Source of the DNA: an uncultured Pelagibacteraceae bacterium
GTDB taxonomy: Bacteria; Pseudomonadota; Alphaproteobacteria; Pelagibacterales; Pelagibacteraceae
Assembly: GCA_902591695.1 (NCBI GenBank)
Contig: CACJBQ010000004.1
Span: 1 to 55,844, forward strand
Length of the DNA: 55,844 bases
Reading direction: 5' to 3'
A program made the translations under genes and the position numbers. This document shows, piece by piece, positions 44,406-53,643 of the stretch; position 1 is the stretch's first letter, and every line of letters starts with the position of its first letter. Under the pieces are notes generated by a model. The model was not told the origin of the DNA, did not search any database, and saw only the letters and a program-made list of their open reading frames with translations.

Positions 44406-44960
44406 TTAATTATCTCCTTTTTTAATGAATGGAAAATTCATTTTTTCTAGTAATGCAAAACTATGCTCTTTGTTTATTGCTTTAATAACTATTACTATAT
44501 CTAAACCTCTAACTTTGTCTGCTCTATCAAAGCTTACTTCTGGAAAAATTATATGCTCTTTAATTCCAAATGTATAATTACCAAATTTATCGAAGCCTTT
44601 TGGCGACAAACCTCTAAAATCTTTAATCCTTGGTAATGCTATATTCACTAATCTATCTAAGAATTCATACATTCTATTTTTTCTTAATGTTACCTTTAAA
44701 CCAGCATTTGATCCTTTTCTAGTTTTAAAGTTAGCTACTGATTTTTTAAATTTTGTTGTAACCGGTTTTTGTCCAGTAATTTTAGCCATATCTTCTTCGC
44801 ATGATTTTAAAATTTTAGAATCTGTAGCATCTAAACCAAGACCCATATTTAAAACAACTTTCTCAATTCTAGGAGCCATATAAATGTTCTTAAAACCAAA
44901 TTGGTCTTTTAATGCGGGTTGAATTTCTTTATTAAATATTTCTTTTAATCTTGGTGTCAT
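44406..44960 (-). CDS. rplE: 50S ribosomal protein L5
   Basis: 5S rRNA-binding protein that contacts the small subunit head and P-site tRNA (184 aa). Seen: IEKVVLNMGLG near the N terminus, KSVANFKTRKGSNAGLKVTLR, and FRGLSPKGFDKFGNYTFGIKEHIIFPE, all characteristic. The start overlaps the rplX stop by 1 bp. Confidence 0.97.
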   Translation of the reverse strand: MTPRLKEIFNKEIQPALKDQFGFKNIYMAPRIEKVVLNMGLGLDATDSKILKSCEEDMAKITGQKPVTTKFKKSVANFKTRKGSNAGLKVTLRKNRMYEFLDRLVNIALPRIKDFRGLSPKGFDKFGNYTFGIKEHIIFPEVSFDRADKVRGLDIVIVIKAINKEHSFALLEKMNFPFIKKGDN

Positions 44961-45205
44961 TATTTTTTAGCCTCTTTTTTCTTAGCCGTTTTTTCATCAA
45001 TTAGTTTTAAGTTTGAAATATGTATAAAACTTTCTTTAGGAAAAATTCCACCTTTTTTTTCTTTTGTTGTTTTAACGTGCTTTTTAACCATGTTTATTTC
45101 TTTAACCTTTGCTCTGTAATTAGCTCTATCAATTTCAATAACTTCACCTTCTTTTTTTTTATCTTTCCCAGTTAAAACTCTTACTTTCAAACCCTTTTTA
45201 ATCAT
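44960..45205 (-). CDS. rplX: 50S ribosomal protein L24
   Basis: Assembly initiator of the large subunit (81 aa, short compared with about 104 in E. coli). The KOW motif is [20 protein letters not shown], followed by [29 protein letters not shown]. The C terminus is Lys/Ala-rich and lacks the usual longer tail. One-base overlaps join it to rplN and rplE. Confidence 0.95.
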   Translation of the reverse strand: MIKKGLKVRVLTGKDKKKEGEVIEIDRANYRAKVKEINMVKKHVKTTKEKKGGIFPKESFIHISNLKLIDEKTAKKKEAKK

Positions 45206-45573
45206 TATAAAACCTCCGGTGCCAAAGAAATAATTTTCATTTGACCTCTACTTCTTAATTCTCTTGTAACTGGACCAAAAATCCTTGTTCCTACTGGCTC
45301 ACCTTTATCATCAACTAATACAGCTGCATTATTATCAAATCTTACTTTTGAACCGTCATTTCTGTGGATTCCTTTTTTAACTCTTACGACTACAGCTTTA
45401 TGAACCGATCCTTTTTTAACTTTTCCTTTAGGGATCGCCTCTTTTACTGCAATTACAATTGTATCACCAATGCTAGCGTATCTTCTTTTTGATCCACCTA
45501 GAACTTTAATGCACTCAATTCTTTTTGCACCAGTATTATCAGCTACTTGTAATTCTGTTTGAACACCAATCAT
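45205..45573 (-). CDS. rplN: 50S ribosomal protein L14
   Basis: Large-subunit protein at the subunit interface (122 aa). Seen: [37 protein letters not shown] and the end block [26 protein letters not shown], diagnostic. Overlaps rpsQ and rplX by one base each. Confidence 0.97.
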   Translation of the reverse strand: MIGVQTELQVADNTGAKRIECIKVLGGSKRRYASIGDTIVIAVKEAIPKGKVKKGSVHKAVVVRVKKGIHRNDGSKVRFDNNAAVLVDDKGEPVGTRIFGPVTRELRSRGQMKIISLAPEVL

Positions 45574-45809
45574 TACTTTGTATTCTCCATAACTTGAAAT
45601 TTTTTATTTTTAGAATAGGGTTTGCTCTCAATAATTGAAACTTTGTCACCAGTTTTGAACTTATTATTTTCATCGTGAGCGTTATAATTTTTTCTAACTC
45701 TGATTACTTTTTTTAGAACTGGGTGAGAATATTTACGTTCTACCATAACAGTAACTGTTTTATTTGGTTTGTCACTTATAACTATACCTGTAAGTATTTT
45801 TTTAGGCAT
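45573..45809 (-). CDS. rpsQ: 30S ribosomal protein S17
   Basis: Primary 16S rRNA-binding protein (78 aa). Seen: [31 protein letters not shown] and [23 protein letters not shown]. Its start lies 8 bp inside the end of rpmC; the next gene rplN overlaps by one base. Confidence 0.96.
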   Translation of the reverse strand: MPKKILTGIVISDKPNKTVTVMVERKYSHPVLKKVIRVRKNYNAHDENNKFKTGDKVSIIESKPYSKNKKFQVMENTK

Positions 45810-45993
45810 TTGCTTTTCCTTTTAAAATTGTTTTTAATCTTGCAATTGTTTTTCTAGTTTCCCCAATTTTAGCTGGGTTTGTAACTTGTGAATTCATTTT
45901 TTGAAATCTGAAATTAAAAAGATCTTTTTTAAGTTTATCAATATTCTTCACAATTTCGTCCTTTGACAATTTTTTAATTTCCTGTTTTTTCAT
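45802..45993 (-). CDS. rpmC: 50S ribosomal protein L29
   Basis: Small helical-hairpin protein near the exit tunnel where signal recognition particle and trigger factor dock (63 aa). Recognised by IKKLSKDEIVKNIDKLKKDLFNFRFQ and the final block GETRKTIARLKTIL, and by its place between rplP and rpsQ. Confidence 0.95.
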   Translation of the reverse strand: MKKQEIKKLSKDEIVKNIDKLKKDLFNFRFQKMNSQVTNPAKIGETRKTIARLKTILKGKANA

Positions 45994-46403
45994 TATGCAA
46001 ATCTCTTAATTGTTTTAGTTTTTATAGGTAATTTTGCTGATGCTTTGTATAAAGCTTCTTTTGCAATTTGCTCAGAAACACCATCAACTTCAAATAATAT
46101 TCTTCCTGGTTTTACTCTGCATGCGAAGTACTCTGGTGAACCTTTTCCTTTACCCATTCTGACTTCAATTGGTTTTTTGGAAACTGGTATATTTGGAAAA
46201 ATTCTTGTCCAAACTCTTCCTTGTCTTTTCATATGTCTTGTTAAAGCAACTCTTGCAGCTTCTATCTGTTTTCCAGTAACTCTTTCAGGCTGTAAAGCTT
46301 TTAATGCGTAAGCACCATAATTAATAGTACTTGCTCTTGTAGCATTACCATGGATTCTACCTTTATGAGCTTTTCTCCACTTTGTTCTGACTGGTTGCAG
46401 CAT
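45993..46403 (-). CDS. rplP: 50S ribosomal protein L16
   Basis: Protein contacting the A-site tRNA elbow (136 aa). Seen: [50 protein letters not shown], and [23 protein letters not shown], containing the conserved arginine region of the family. Lies between rpsC and rpmC. Confidence 0.97.
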   Translation of the reverse strand: MLQPVRTKWRKAHKGRIHGNATRASTINYGAYALKALQPERVTGKQIEAARVALTRHMKRQGRVWTRIFPNIPVSKKPIEVRMGKGKGSPEYFACRVKPGRILFEVDGVSEQIAKEALYKASAKLPIKTKTIKRFA

Positions 46404-46405
46404 TA

Positions 46406-47083
46406 TTATTTACCTTCCTTTGGTGTTACCTTGTTAGTCTCTTGGCTAAATTCTCTAGCAAAGACTTCACCTTTATAAATCCAAACTTTAATACCAATAA
46501 TTCCATATGTTGTGAGAGCTTCTGCCTCTGCATAATCTATATCAGCTCTTAACGTATGTGATGGGATGCTTCCATCTCTTAACCACTCTGTTCTTGCTAT
46601 TTCATTTCCACCAAGTCTTCCACTAACTGAAACTTTTATTCCTTTGGCACCCAATCTAATACATGATTGCATAGCTCTTTTCATAGCTCTTCTATAAGAA
46701 ATTCTTTTAACAAGCTGCTGAGCTATGTTTTCAGCTACTAAATAAGCATTAGTTTCGGGTTTTTTAACTTCTTTAATATTTAGATTAACCTCATTTGTTG
46801 TGAATTTTGAAAGATTATTTTTAATTTTATCAATATCACTTCCTTTTTTTCCAATAACAAATCCAGGCCTAGAGGTATAGATAGTAACATAACATTTATT
46901 AGATGTTCTTTCGATCATTACCTTGGATACACCAGAGTTAATTACATTTTTCTTGATATATTCTCTAATTTTAAAATCTTCGATTAGATAATTTCCAAAA
47001 TCTTTTTTCTTAGCATACCATACAGAGTCCCATCCTCTGTTGACACCTAATCTAAAACCTACAGGATTAACTTTTTGCCCCAT
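46406..47083 (-). CDS. rpsC: 30S ribosomal protein S3
   Basis: Head protein lining the mRNA entry (225 aa). The start is [20 protein letters not shown]; the KH domain has [18 protein letters not shown]; the C-terminal domain has [35 protein letters not shown]. Its start lies 17 bp inside the end of rplV. Confidence 0.97.
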   Translation of the reverse strand: MGQKVNPVGFRLGVNRGWDSVWYAKKKDFGNYLIEDFKIREYIKKNVINSGVSKVMIERTSNKCYVTIYTSRPGFVIGKKGSDIDKIKNNLSKFTTNEVNLNIKEVKKPETNAYLVAENIAQQLVKRISYRRAMKRAMQSCIRLGAKGIKVSVSGRLGGNEIARTEWLRDGSIPSHTLRADIDYAEAEALTTYGIIGIKVWIYKGEVFAREFSQETNKVTPKEGK

Positions 47084-47465
47084 GCTTCTCCATTTGTTTT
47101 GCTTCTGATAATATTATTGTAACAGTTGACCAAGGTTTTAATATTGGTGCCGCTCTTCCTTTGGCTCTTGGTCTAAATCTTTTCATAACTATTTTTTTTC
47201 CACAATATGCCTCTTTAACTATTAATTTATCAATATCGTATTGAAAATTATTTTCAGCATTAGCTACAGCTGAACTAATAGTTTTTCTAACATCTCTAGT
47301 AACTCTCTTTTCTGAAAACTGCAAATCTCTTATTGCAACATCTACTTTTTTGCCAACAATGCTTTTTAGTATTGGATTTAGCTTTCTGACACTTGATCTA
47401 ATACCGTTGTTAACAGACTTAACTGTTTTATCGTTAGTTTTATCAATTTTCTTTTTTTTACCCAT
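47067..47465 (-). CDS. rplV: 50S ribosomal protein L22
   Basis: Lines the peptide exit tunnel (132 aa). The family core has [40 protein letters not shown] and the tunnel hairpin [14 protein letters not shown]. Compared with E. coli (110 aa) it has Lys-rich additions at both ends, about 15 residues at the N terminus. It overlaps rpsC by 17 bp. Confidence 0.95.
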   Translation of the reverse strand: MGKKKKIDKTNDKTVKSVNNGIRSSVRKLNPILKSIVGKKVDVAIRDLQFSEKRVTRDVRKTISSAVANAENNFQYDIDKLIVKEAYCGKKIVMKRFRPRAKGRAAPILKPWSTVTIILSEAKQMEKHGAKS

Positions 47466-47467
47466 AA

Positions 47468-47764
47468 TTATTTCTTCTCTGCTGTTGCTGGTTTAGCTTT
47501 CTTGTCAGCTGGTGTATGACCAAAAAATGTTCTTGTTGGTGCAAATTCACCTAATTTATGACCAACCATATCTTCTGAAACTGTTATTGGTATAAATTTT
47601 TTTCCATTATATATTTGGAAACTTACTCCTACAAAATCAGGTAAAATTGTAGATTTTCTTGACCAAGTTTTAATAGGAATTTTTTTTGGATCGTCTTTAT
47701 ACTTGTCCACTTTCTTCATCAAGCTTTCCTCCACAAACGGTCCTTTCCAAACTGCTCTAGCCAT
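47468..47764 (-). CDS. rpsS: 30S ribosomal protein S19
   Basis: Head protein bridging to the 50S central protuberance (98 aa). Seen: [65 protein letters not shown]-type core (positions about 35-80) and TFFGH at the end of the core. Shares a base with the rplB stop. Confidence 0.97.
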   Translation of the reverse strand: MARAVWKGPFVEESLMKKVDKYKDDPKKIPIKTWSRKSTILPDFVGVSFQIYNGKKFIPITVSEDMVGHKLGEFAPTRTFFGHTPADKKAKPATAEKK

Positions 47765-48603
47765 TACTTAGTATCCTTCCTTTTATTTCTTCTCTTAACT
47801 ATAAATTTATCTGTTCTCTTATTATCTCGGGTTTTTAAACCTTTAGCTGATTGTCCTGTAGGTGATACCGGATGTCTTCCTCCGGCTGATTTACCTTCAC
47901 CACCTCCATGGGGGTGATCAACTGGGTTTTTAACAACACCTCTTGTATGAGGTCTTCTACCCAACCATCTTGATCTGCCTGCTTTTCCAATTTTTATATT
48001 TTTTTGATCTGGATTACTTAAAATTCCAATAGTAGCCAAAGCTCGTGAATCTATTTTTCTCACTTCACCTGAGGCTAATTTTATTAAACTATAGTTTCCA
48101 TCTAGACCACTAATAGTAACTGATGAACCAGCAGCCCTAGCGATTTTTCCTCCACCACCTGGTTGTATCTCGACATTATGTATATTTATACCCACTGGAA
48201 TGTCTTGCAATGGCATACAATTACCTACTTTAATTTCTTTTTTAGAACCGCTTTCAACTTTATCTCCAACTTTAATTTTTTGTGGTGCTAAGAAGTATGC
48301 ATGCGTATTATCCTCAAATTTAACTAACATTATGTAACATGATCTATTTGGATCATACTCTATTCTTTCAACTGTAGCTTCCATGTCGAATTTTTTTCTG
48401 TAAAAATCAACATGTCTGTACATTTTTTTATGCCCACCTGCTCTATTAATAGAGGTAATATGACCATTGTTATTTCTACCTTTCATGGCATTTTTTGGAG
48501 AGACTAATGACTTGAATGGTTTACCTTTCCACAAACCAGTTCTATCAACTAAAATAGTGCCTCTTGTAGATTTTGTGTATGGTTTAAAAGTTTTTAATGC
48601 CAT
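47764..48603 (-). CDS. rplB: 50S ribosomal protein L2
   Basis: One of the most conserved 23S rRNA-binding proteins, close to the peptidyl-transferase centre (279 aa). Seen: [32 protein letters not shown], and the loop [21 protein letters not shown] carrying the conserved histidine of the family. Standard S10 operon position between rplW and rpsS. Confidence 0.98.
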   Translation of the reverse strand: MALKTFKPYTKSTRGTILVDRTGLWKGKPFKSLVSPKNAMKGRNNNGHITSINRAGGHKKMYRHVDFYRKKFDMEATVERIEYDPNRSCYIMLVKFEDNTHAYFLAPQKIKVGDKVESGSKKEIKVGNCMPLQDIPVGINIHNVEIQPGGGGKIARAAGSSVTISGLDGNYSLIKLASGEVRKIDSRALATIGILSNPDQKNIKIGKAGRSRWLGRRPHTRGVVKNPVDHPHGGGEGKSAGGRHPVSPTGQSAKGLKTRDNKRTDKFIVKRRNKRKDTK

Positions 48604-48606
48604 TTA

Positions 48607-48900
48607 TTAAATTCCTGTTGTTAGATCAATACTTTGACCTTTTTTTAAAGTTATTATTGCTTTTTTATAACCAGATACTTTTACTTTTCTACCTCTAGTA
48701 ACTTTTGTTCTGTTTTGTTTGTTTATAATATTTATCTTAGTCACATTAACTTTAAATATTTTTTCTATATTCTTTTTTAAATTTTTCTTATTTGCTCCAT
48801 CCGGAACTTTAAAAACAATTTTATTAAGTTCAGATAAATTAGTAGATTTCTCTGTAACTACTGGAAAAAGAATTTTGTCGTATAGGTGAATTTTTTCCAT
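48607..48900 (-). CDS. rplW: 50S ribosomal protein L23
   Basis: Exit-tunnel protein and docking site for trigger factor and SRP (97 aa). Seen: DKILFPVVTEKSTNLSELNKIVFKV and the C-terminal KVKVSGYKKAIITLKKGQSID. Lies 1 bp after rplD. Confidence 0.96.
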   Translation of the reverse strand: MEKIHLYDKILFPVVTEKSTNLSELNKIVFKVPDGANKKNLKKNIEKIFKVNVTKINIINKQNRTKVTRGRKVKVSGYKKAIITLKKGQSIDLTTGI

Positions 48901-48901
48901 T

Positions 48902-49525
48902 TTATGAATATCTCTTTTCTAATTCTTTTACGGAGCTTTCTGTGAAAACTACTTTTTTAAATTTAATAATGTCGTAAGCACTGAAATGATTTACATCTGT
49001 AACTTTAACATTTGGAATATTTCTTACTGATTTTTCGATTTTTTCTTTTGAATTTTTGTCTAGAATTATTAGTGAATTTGTAATTTCAAGTTTATTAATA
49101 ATTGAGTTCATCTCTTTAGTTTTTTTAATTTCTGAACTAAAGTCATTTAAGATTAATAAGTTTTTATTATTATTTTTTTCTGTAATTAGTGAAGCTACAC
49201 TTTGTTTTTTCTCAGTTTTGTTTAGTTTTCTTTTTTTATAAGCCAATTCACCTTTTGGTCCATGAGCAATACCACCGCCAACAAATATAGGAGCTTTTCT
49301 ACTAGCATGCCTTGCACCACCAGTTCCTTTTTGAGCATATATTTTTGAGGTTGGTCCTTTTACTTCATTTTGTTGTTTAGTCTTGGCATGTCTTCCTTTG
49401 TAATTAGCATTTGTTTTATATAGAACAGCGCTAACTAATTTATGGTTAATTTTAGCAGAAAAAATCTTATCCAAAACCTCAATACTATCTTTTTTCCCGT
49501 CTATGCTAATTTTATCTAATTTCAT
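48902..49525 (-). CDS. rplD: 50S ribosomal protein L4
   Basis: Tunnel-constriction protein (207 aa). The extended loop is visible at about 40-95: GRHAKTKQQNEVKGPTSKIYAQKGTGGARHASRKAPIFVGGG is represented by blocks KGTGGARHASRKAPIF and GPKGELAYKKRKLNK. In E. coli L4 represses its own operon; no comparable leader exists before rpsJ here because fusA is 2 bp away. Confidence 0.96.
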   Translation of the reverse strand: MKLDKISIDGKKDSIEVLDKIFSAKINHKLVSAVLYKTNANYKGRHAKTKQQNEVKGPTSKIYAQKGTGGARHASRKAPIFVGGGIAHGPKGELAYKKRKLNKTEKKQSVASLITEKNNNKNLLILNDFSSEIKKTKEMNSIINKLEITNSLIILDKNSKEKIEKSVRNIPNVKVTDVNHFSAYDIIKFKKVVFTESSVKELEKRYS

Positions 49526-50235
49526 TATTTTTTCTTTTTCTCAGGTGTTTTTTTAGCCTCTTCAGCAGCTGCTTGTTTCTCACCAATTGTCATTTTGCTT
49601 ATCTTTTTTACTGATTTTTTAACCATTACTTCAGAATTTTTTGATCCAGGTATTGATCCTTTTAAGTAAAGAAGTTCATTTTCTAAGTCAGTTTTTATTA
49701 TTTCAATATTTTGCATTGTTCTTAGCTTGTCACCCATGTGACCAGCCATTTTTTTTCCTTTAAAAACTTTTCCTGGATCTTGACTATGTCCTGTTGAACC
49801 ATGTGCTCTGTGAGATATAGAAACACCATGACTGGCTCTTAAACCACCAAAATTATGTCTCTTCATAGCACCTGCAAAACCTTTACCAATTGTTTTTGAT
49901 CTTGTGTCTACAAATTTAATGTCTTTAAATATTTCTAAACCAAACTCGTTTCCTTCTTTGTAAACAGATGTATCGTTTACTCTAAATTCTTTTAATTTTT
50001 TCTTAGCTTCAGTATTTTTTTTTGCAAAAACACCTTTCATAGCTTTTGTTAATTTTGAATTTTTAATTTTCCCATATCCAAGCTGAACAGCTTTGTACCC
50101 TCTTTTTTCTTCTTCAATAACCTGAATTACTCTAGCTTTTTCAACCTTAAGCACAGTCACAGGAACTAATTGACCAGATTTATAGAATTCTCTCGTCATA
50201 CCTATTTTCTTTCCTAATAAAGCTATCTCACTCAT
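49525..50235 (-). CDS. rplC: 50S ribosomal protein L3
   Basis: Early-assembly protein reaching the peptidyl-transferase centre (236 aa). Seen: ALLGKKIGMTREFYKSGQLVPVTV, then FVDTRSKTIGKGFAGAMKRHNFGGLRASHGVSISHRAHGSTG in the core (about 108-150). The last 30 residues are a Lys/Ala/Glu-rich tail longer than in E. coli. One-base overlap with rplD. Confidence 0.96.
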   Translation of the reverse strand: MSEIALLGKKIGMTREFYKSGQLVPVTVLKVEKARVIQVIEEEKRGYKAVQLGYGKIKNSKLTKAMKGVFAKKNTEAKKKLKEFRVNDTSVYKEGNEFGLEIFKDIKFVDTRSKTIGKGFAGAMKRHNFGGLRASHGVSISHRAHGSTGHSQDPGKVFKGKKMAGHMGDKLRTMQNIEIIKTDLENELLYLKGSIPGSKNSEVMVKKSVKKISKMTIGEKQAAAEEAKKTPEKKKK

Positions 50236-50237
50236 AA

Positions 50238-50546
50238 TTAAATTTTTATCTCCACATCTACACCAGATGCTAAATCAAGTTTCATTAATGCTTCTACAGT
50301 TTGTGGTGTTGGTTCAATAATATCGATTAATCTTTTATGTGTCCTTGATTCAAATTGCTCTCTACTTTTCTTATCTATGTGAGGTGATCTTAATACTGTG
50401 TATCTCTCAATTCTTGTAGGTAATGGAATTGGTCCTTTGATTGTAGCTCCAGTTCTTTTTACTGTATTAACAATCTCTTCAGTTGAAGCATCTAGAACTT
50501 TATTGTCATATGCTCTTAATTTAATTCTAATATTCTGTTTTTCCAT
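50238..50546 (-). CDS. rpsJ: 30S ribosomal protein S10
   Basis: Head protein and NusB partner in antitermination (102 aa). Seen: [57 protein letters not shown] and HKRLIDI. It follows fusA by 2 bp; the tuf gene, which in many alphaproteobacteria lies between them, is absent at this place. Confidence 0.97.
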   Translation of the reverse strand: MEKQNIRIKLRAYDNKVLDASTEEIVNTVKRTGATIKGPIPLPTRIERYTVLRSPHIDKKSREQFESRTHKRLIDIIEPTPQTVEALMKLDLASGVDVEIKI

Positions 50547-50548
50547 GA

Positions 50549-52627
50549 TTAACCTGCAATCTTCTTAGTTACTTCGTCTTGAACATTTTGAGGGACTTTT
50601 GAATAATGATCAAAAAACATTGAATATTGTGCTCTACCTTGAGACATTGATCTTAAATTATTTATATAACCAAACATATTTGCCAAAGGAACCATTGCTG
50701 TAATTACAGTTGCGTTACCTCTTTGCTCTTGGGTGCTGATCTGACCTCTTCTACTGTTTAAATCACCTATAACATCACCCATATAATCTTCAGGAGTTAC
50801 TACTTCCACTCTCATTACAGGTTCTAATAATTTTAGACCACCTTTTGTACAAGCCTCTTTAAAACAAGCTCTACTTGCTAATTCAAACGCTAAAACACTT
50901 GAGTCAACATCGTGATGTAAACCATCTAAGATTGTTACTTTGTAATCAATCATTGGAAAACCAGCTAAAATTCCAGTATCTGAGACTGTTTCTATACCTT
51001 TTTCAACACCTGGAATAAATTCTTTTGGAATAGCCCCGCCTTTAATTTTGCTCTCAACATCTCTACCTTTACCAGGTTCTTGAGGTTCTACTAAAAGTTT
51101 AACTTTTGCAAATTGACCTGCACCACCACTTTGTTTTTTGTGAGTGTATTCAACCTCTGAAGCAGCTTCTATGGTTTCTCTATAAGCAACCTGTGGAGCT
51201 CCAACATTGGCCTCTACTTTAAATTCTCTTTTCATTCTATCAACAATAATATCCAAGTGTAGTTCACCCATTCCCTTAATAATTGTTTGTCCTGACTCTT
51301 CATCTGATGTAACTCTAAAAGAAGGATCTTCCTTAGCTAATCTGCCTAATGCTTCACCCATTTTTTCTTGGTCCGCTTTAGTTTTTGGTTCTACTGCAAT
51401 TTCAATTACTGGATCAGGGAACTCCATTGGTTCAAGAAGAACAGAATTTTCTTTGTCACATAAAGTATGTCCTGTAATAGTATTTTTTAATCCTGCTAAA
51501 GCAACTATATCACCTGCATTAGCCTCTTTAATATCTTCTCGAGAGTTTGCATGCATTAAAAGCATTCTTCCAACTCTTTCTTCTTTTTCTTTAGAAGAAT
51601 TGAAGACTGCTGTACCAGTTTTGATTGTACCAGAATAGATTCTAATAAAAGTTAGTGAGCCAACAAATGGATCGTTAGCCACTTTAAAAGCTAAAGCAGA
51701 AAATGGAACACTATCTTCAAATTTCATTTCCATTTCATCTTCACTACCTAATTTAGTTCCTTTGATAGATCCAATATCTACGGGACTTGGTAAGTAGTTC
51801 ACAACTGCATCAAGTAAAGGCTGAACACCTTTGTTTTTGAATGCTGAACCTGTCAAAACTGGAACAAAACTAAAGTTTAGAGTTCCTTTTCTTATACATT
51901 TGACTAAATCTTCTTCTTTAATTTCATCGCCATTTAAATAGGCTTCCATTAGCTTTTCATCTTGTTCAACAGCTGTTTCAACTAATTCTGTTCTATATTT
52001 TTCTGAAATTTCTTTTAAATCCTCTGGAATTTCTTTGTATTCCCATTCAGCTCCTAGTGCCTCATTTTTCCAAACTTGAGCTTTCATTTTAACAAGATCA
52101 ACCACACCAGATAAAGAGGCTTCAGCTCCTATAGGGACTTGCACAACCAAAGGTTTGGCACCTAATCTATCTCTAATCATGTCTACACATCTAAAGAAAT
52201 CAGCACCAGTTCTGTCTAATTTGTTTACAAAACAAATTCTTGGTACTTTATACTTATCGGCTTGTCTCCATACAGTTTCTGATTGCGGCTCTACACCTGC
52301 AACACCATCAAAAACAGCAACAGCACCATCTAAAACTTTTAAAGACCTTTCTACTTCAATGGTAAAATCAACGTGACCAGGCGTGTCTATAATATTAATT
52401 CTATGATCATTCCAAAAACAAGTAGTGGCCGCAGATGTAATTGTAATTCCTCTTTCTTGTTCTTGTTCCATCCAATCCATTGTCGCAGCACCATCGTGTA
52501 CTTCACCAATTTTGTGACTCTTTCCTGTGTAGTATAGAACTCTTTCAGTAGTAGTTGTTTTACCGGCATCTATATGGGCCATGATCCCAATATTTCTGTA
52601 TTTATCTAATGTGTGAGTTCTAGCCAT
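50549..52627 (-). CDS. fusA: Elongation factor G
   Basis: Translocation GTPase (692 aa). G motifs are clear: [44 protein letters not shown] and [12 protein letters not shown]. Domain IV has [28 protein letters not shown] and the C-terminal domain has [21 protein letters not shown], typical of the housekeeping EF-G. A GGTGG ribosome site overlaps the end of rpsG, 6 bp upstream. Confidence 0.98.
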   Translation of the reverse strand: MARTHTLDKYRNIGIMAHIDAGKTTTTERVLYYTGKSHKIGEVHDGAATMDWMEQEQERGITITSAATTCFWNDHRINIIDTPGHVDFTIEVERSLKVLDGAVAVFDGVAGVEPQSETVWRQADKYKVPRICFVNKLDRTGADFFRCVDMIRDRLGAKPLVVQVPIGAEASLSGVVDLVKMKAQVWKNEALGAEWEYKEIPEDLKEISEKYRTELVETAVEQDEKLMEAYLNGDEIKEEDLVKCIRKGTLNFSFVPVLTGSAFKNKGVQPLLDAVVNYLPSPVDIGSIKGTKLGSEDEMEMKFEDSVPFSALAFKVANDPFVGSLTFIRIYSGTIKTGTAVFNSSKEKEERVGRMLLMHANSREDIKEANAGDIVALAGLKNTITGHTLCDKENSVLLEPMEFPDPVIEIAVEPKTKADQEKMGEALGRLAKEDPSFRVTSDEESGQTIIKGMGELHLDIIVDRMKREFKVEANVGAPQVAYRETIEAASEVEYTHKKQSGGAGQFAKVKLLVEPQEPGKGRDVESKIKGGAIPKEFIPGVEKGIETVSDTGILAGFPMIDYKVTILDGLHHDVDSSVLAFELASRACFKEACTKGGLKLLEPVMRVEVVTPEDYMGDVIGDLNSRRGQISTQEQRGNATVITAMVPLANMFGYINNLRSMSQGRAQYSMFFDHYSKVPQNVQDEVTKKIAG

Positions 52628-52633
52628 AATTTA

Positions 52634-53104
52634 TTACCACCTAAAATGAGCAAATGCCTTATTAGACTCTGCCATTTTATGCACATCCTCTCTTTTTTTA
52701 ACTGCAGCTCCTTTTTTTTCATAAGCATCATAAAGCTCATTAAAAATTTTATCTGCCATGTGTTTATCTTTTCTTTTTCTTGCTGACTCGACTAACCATC
52801 TAATAGCTAAAGCTTGTGCTCTTTTACTTTTTACCTCAACAGGAACTTGGTAAGTTGCACCACCAACTCTTCTAGATCTAACTTCTACAGTTGGTTTGAT
52901 GTTATTGATTGCTTCATTGAAAATATTAATCGGTTCATCTTTAGTTTTTGTTTTAATTTTATCGATAGCGTCATAAACTATTTTGGCAGCAATGCCTCTT
53001 TTACCATCGTACATAATATTGTTGATTAATTTAGGAATAATAGTTGATTTGAATTTTGGATCTGGAACTACATTTTTTTTCGGTTGAGTTTTTTTTCTAG
53101 ACAT
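52634..53104 (-). CDS. rpsG: 30S ribosomal protein S7
   Basis: Head-assembly protein at the E site (156 aa). Seen: NNIMYDGKRGIAAKIVYDAIDKI, NIKPTVEVRSRRVGGATYQVPVEV and the end region RKREDVHKMAE-type block (here KKREDVHKMAESNKAFAHFRW). Shares one base with rpsL; part of the rpsL-rpsG-fusA string. Confidence 0.97.
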   Translation of the reverse strand: MSRKKTQPKKNVVPDPKFKSTIIPKLINNIMYDGKRGIAAKIVYDAIDKIKTKTKDEPINIFNEAINNIKPTVEVRSRRVGGATYQVPVEVKSKRAQALAIRWLVESARKRKDKHMADKIFNELYDAYEKKGAAVKKREDVHKMAESNKAFAHFRW

Positions 53105-53475
53105 TATTTACCTTTTTTTGTTCCGTATAAAGATCTTCTTTTTTTTCTATTTGCAACACCCTGGGTATCAAGGTTACCTCTTAGAATATGATAACGAACA
53201 CCTGGTAAATCTTTTACCCTGCCGCCTCTAATCAGAACTACCGAGTGTTCTTGAAGGTTATGACCTTCACCAGGAATATAAGCTGTAACTTCAAATCCAT
53301 TTGATAATCTCACCCTAGCAACTTTTCTTAATGCAGAGTTTGGTTTCTTAGGAGTTGTTGTATAAACTTTTACACAAACACCTCTCTTTAAAGGTTGTTT
53401 TTGTAGAGCAGGAACTTTGTTCCTTGCTGTTGGTTTCACTCTTTTTTTTCTTAACAACTGATTAATAGTTGGCAT
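53104..53475 (-). CDS. rpsL: 30S ribosomal protein S12
   Basis: Decoding-centre protein (123 aa), where streptomycin-resistance changes arise in other bacteria. Both conserved loops are wild-type-like: [21 protein letters not shown] with the first critical lysine, and [13 protein letters not shown] with the second. It is the first gene after a 168-bp gap holding a probable promoter. The start has no clear Shine-Dalgarno; the preceding 20 bases are almost all A and T. Confidence 0.97.
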   Translation of the reverse strand: MPTINQLLRKKRVKPTARNKVPALQKQPLKRGVCVKVYTTTPKKPNSALRKVARVRLSNGFEVTAYIPGEGHNLQEHSVVLIRGGRVKDLPGVRYHILRGNLDTQGVANRKKRRSLYGTKKGK

Positions 53476-53511
53476 AAATAATTTTAAAATTAATTAATTT
53501 ATTTTTAGATG

Positions 53512-53533
53512 AAAATAACTGACAGGTTATTTT
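53512..53533 (-). repeat. Perfect 8-bp stem hairpin in the rpsL leader
   Basis: AAAATAAC and GTTATTTT flank a 6-nt loop (CTGTCA on the minus strand). It sits 36 bp upstream of rpsL, within the transcribed leader if the promoter at 53592-53614 is used. Its role is unknown; a ribosomal-protein or antitermination site is one possibility. Confidence 0.4.
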
Positions 53534-53586
53534 GTGGCAGCGTTTAGTACCGTTAGAAGCACTACATTCCAACCAAAAACATCGCC

Positions 53587-53614
53587 AAATTACTTATTAA
53601 TAGCCCTTTGTCAA
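53587..53614 (-). promoter_or_regulatory. Candidate promoter for the rpsL-rpsG-fusA-S10-spc transcription unit
   Basis: Minus strand: a consensus -35 TTGACA (53614-53609), a 16-bp spacer and a weak -10 TAATTT (53592-53587). This would give a leader of about 105 nt before rpsL. The gap 53476-53643 otherwise holds no ORF. A split inverted repeat (ATCGCC/GGCGAT at 53581-53586 and 53634-53639, with A- and T-tracts outside) brackets the promoter and could also end rpoC transcripts. Confidence 0.5.
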
Positions 53615-53643
53615 ACTAAAACTGCAATTTTTAGGCGATTTTT

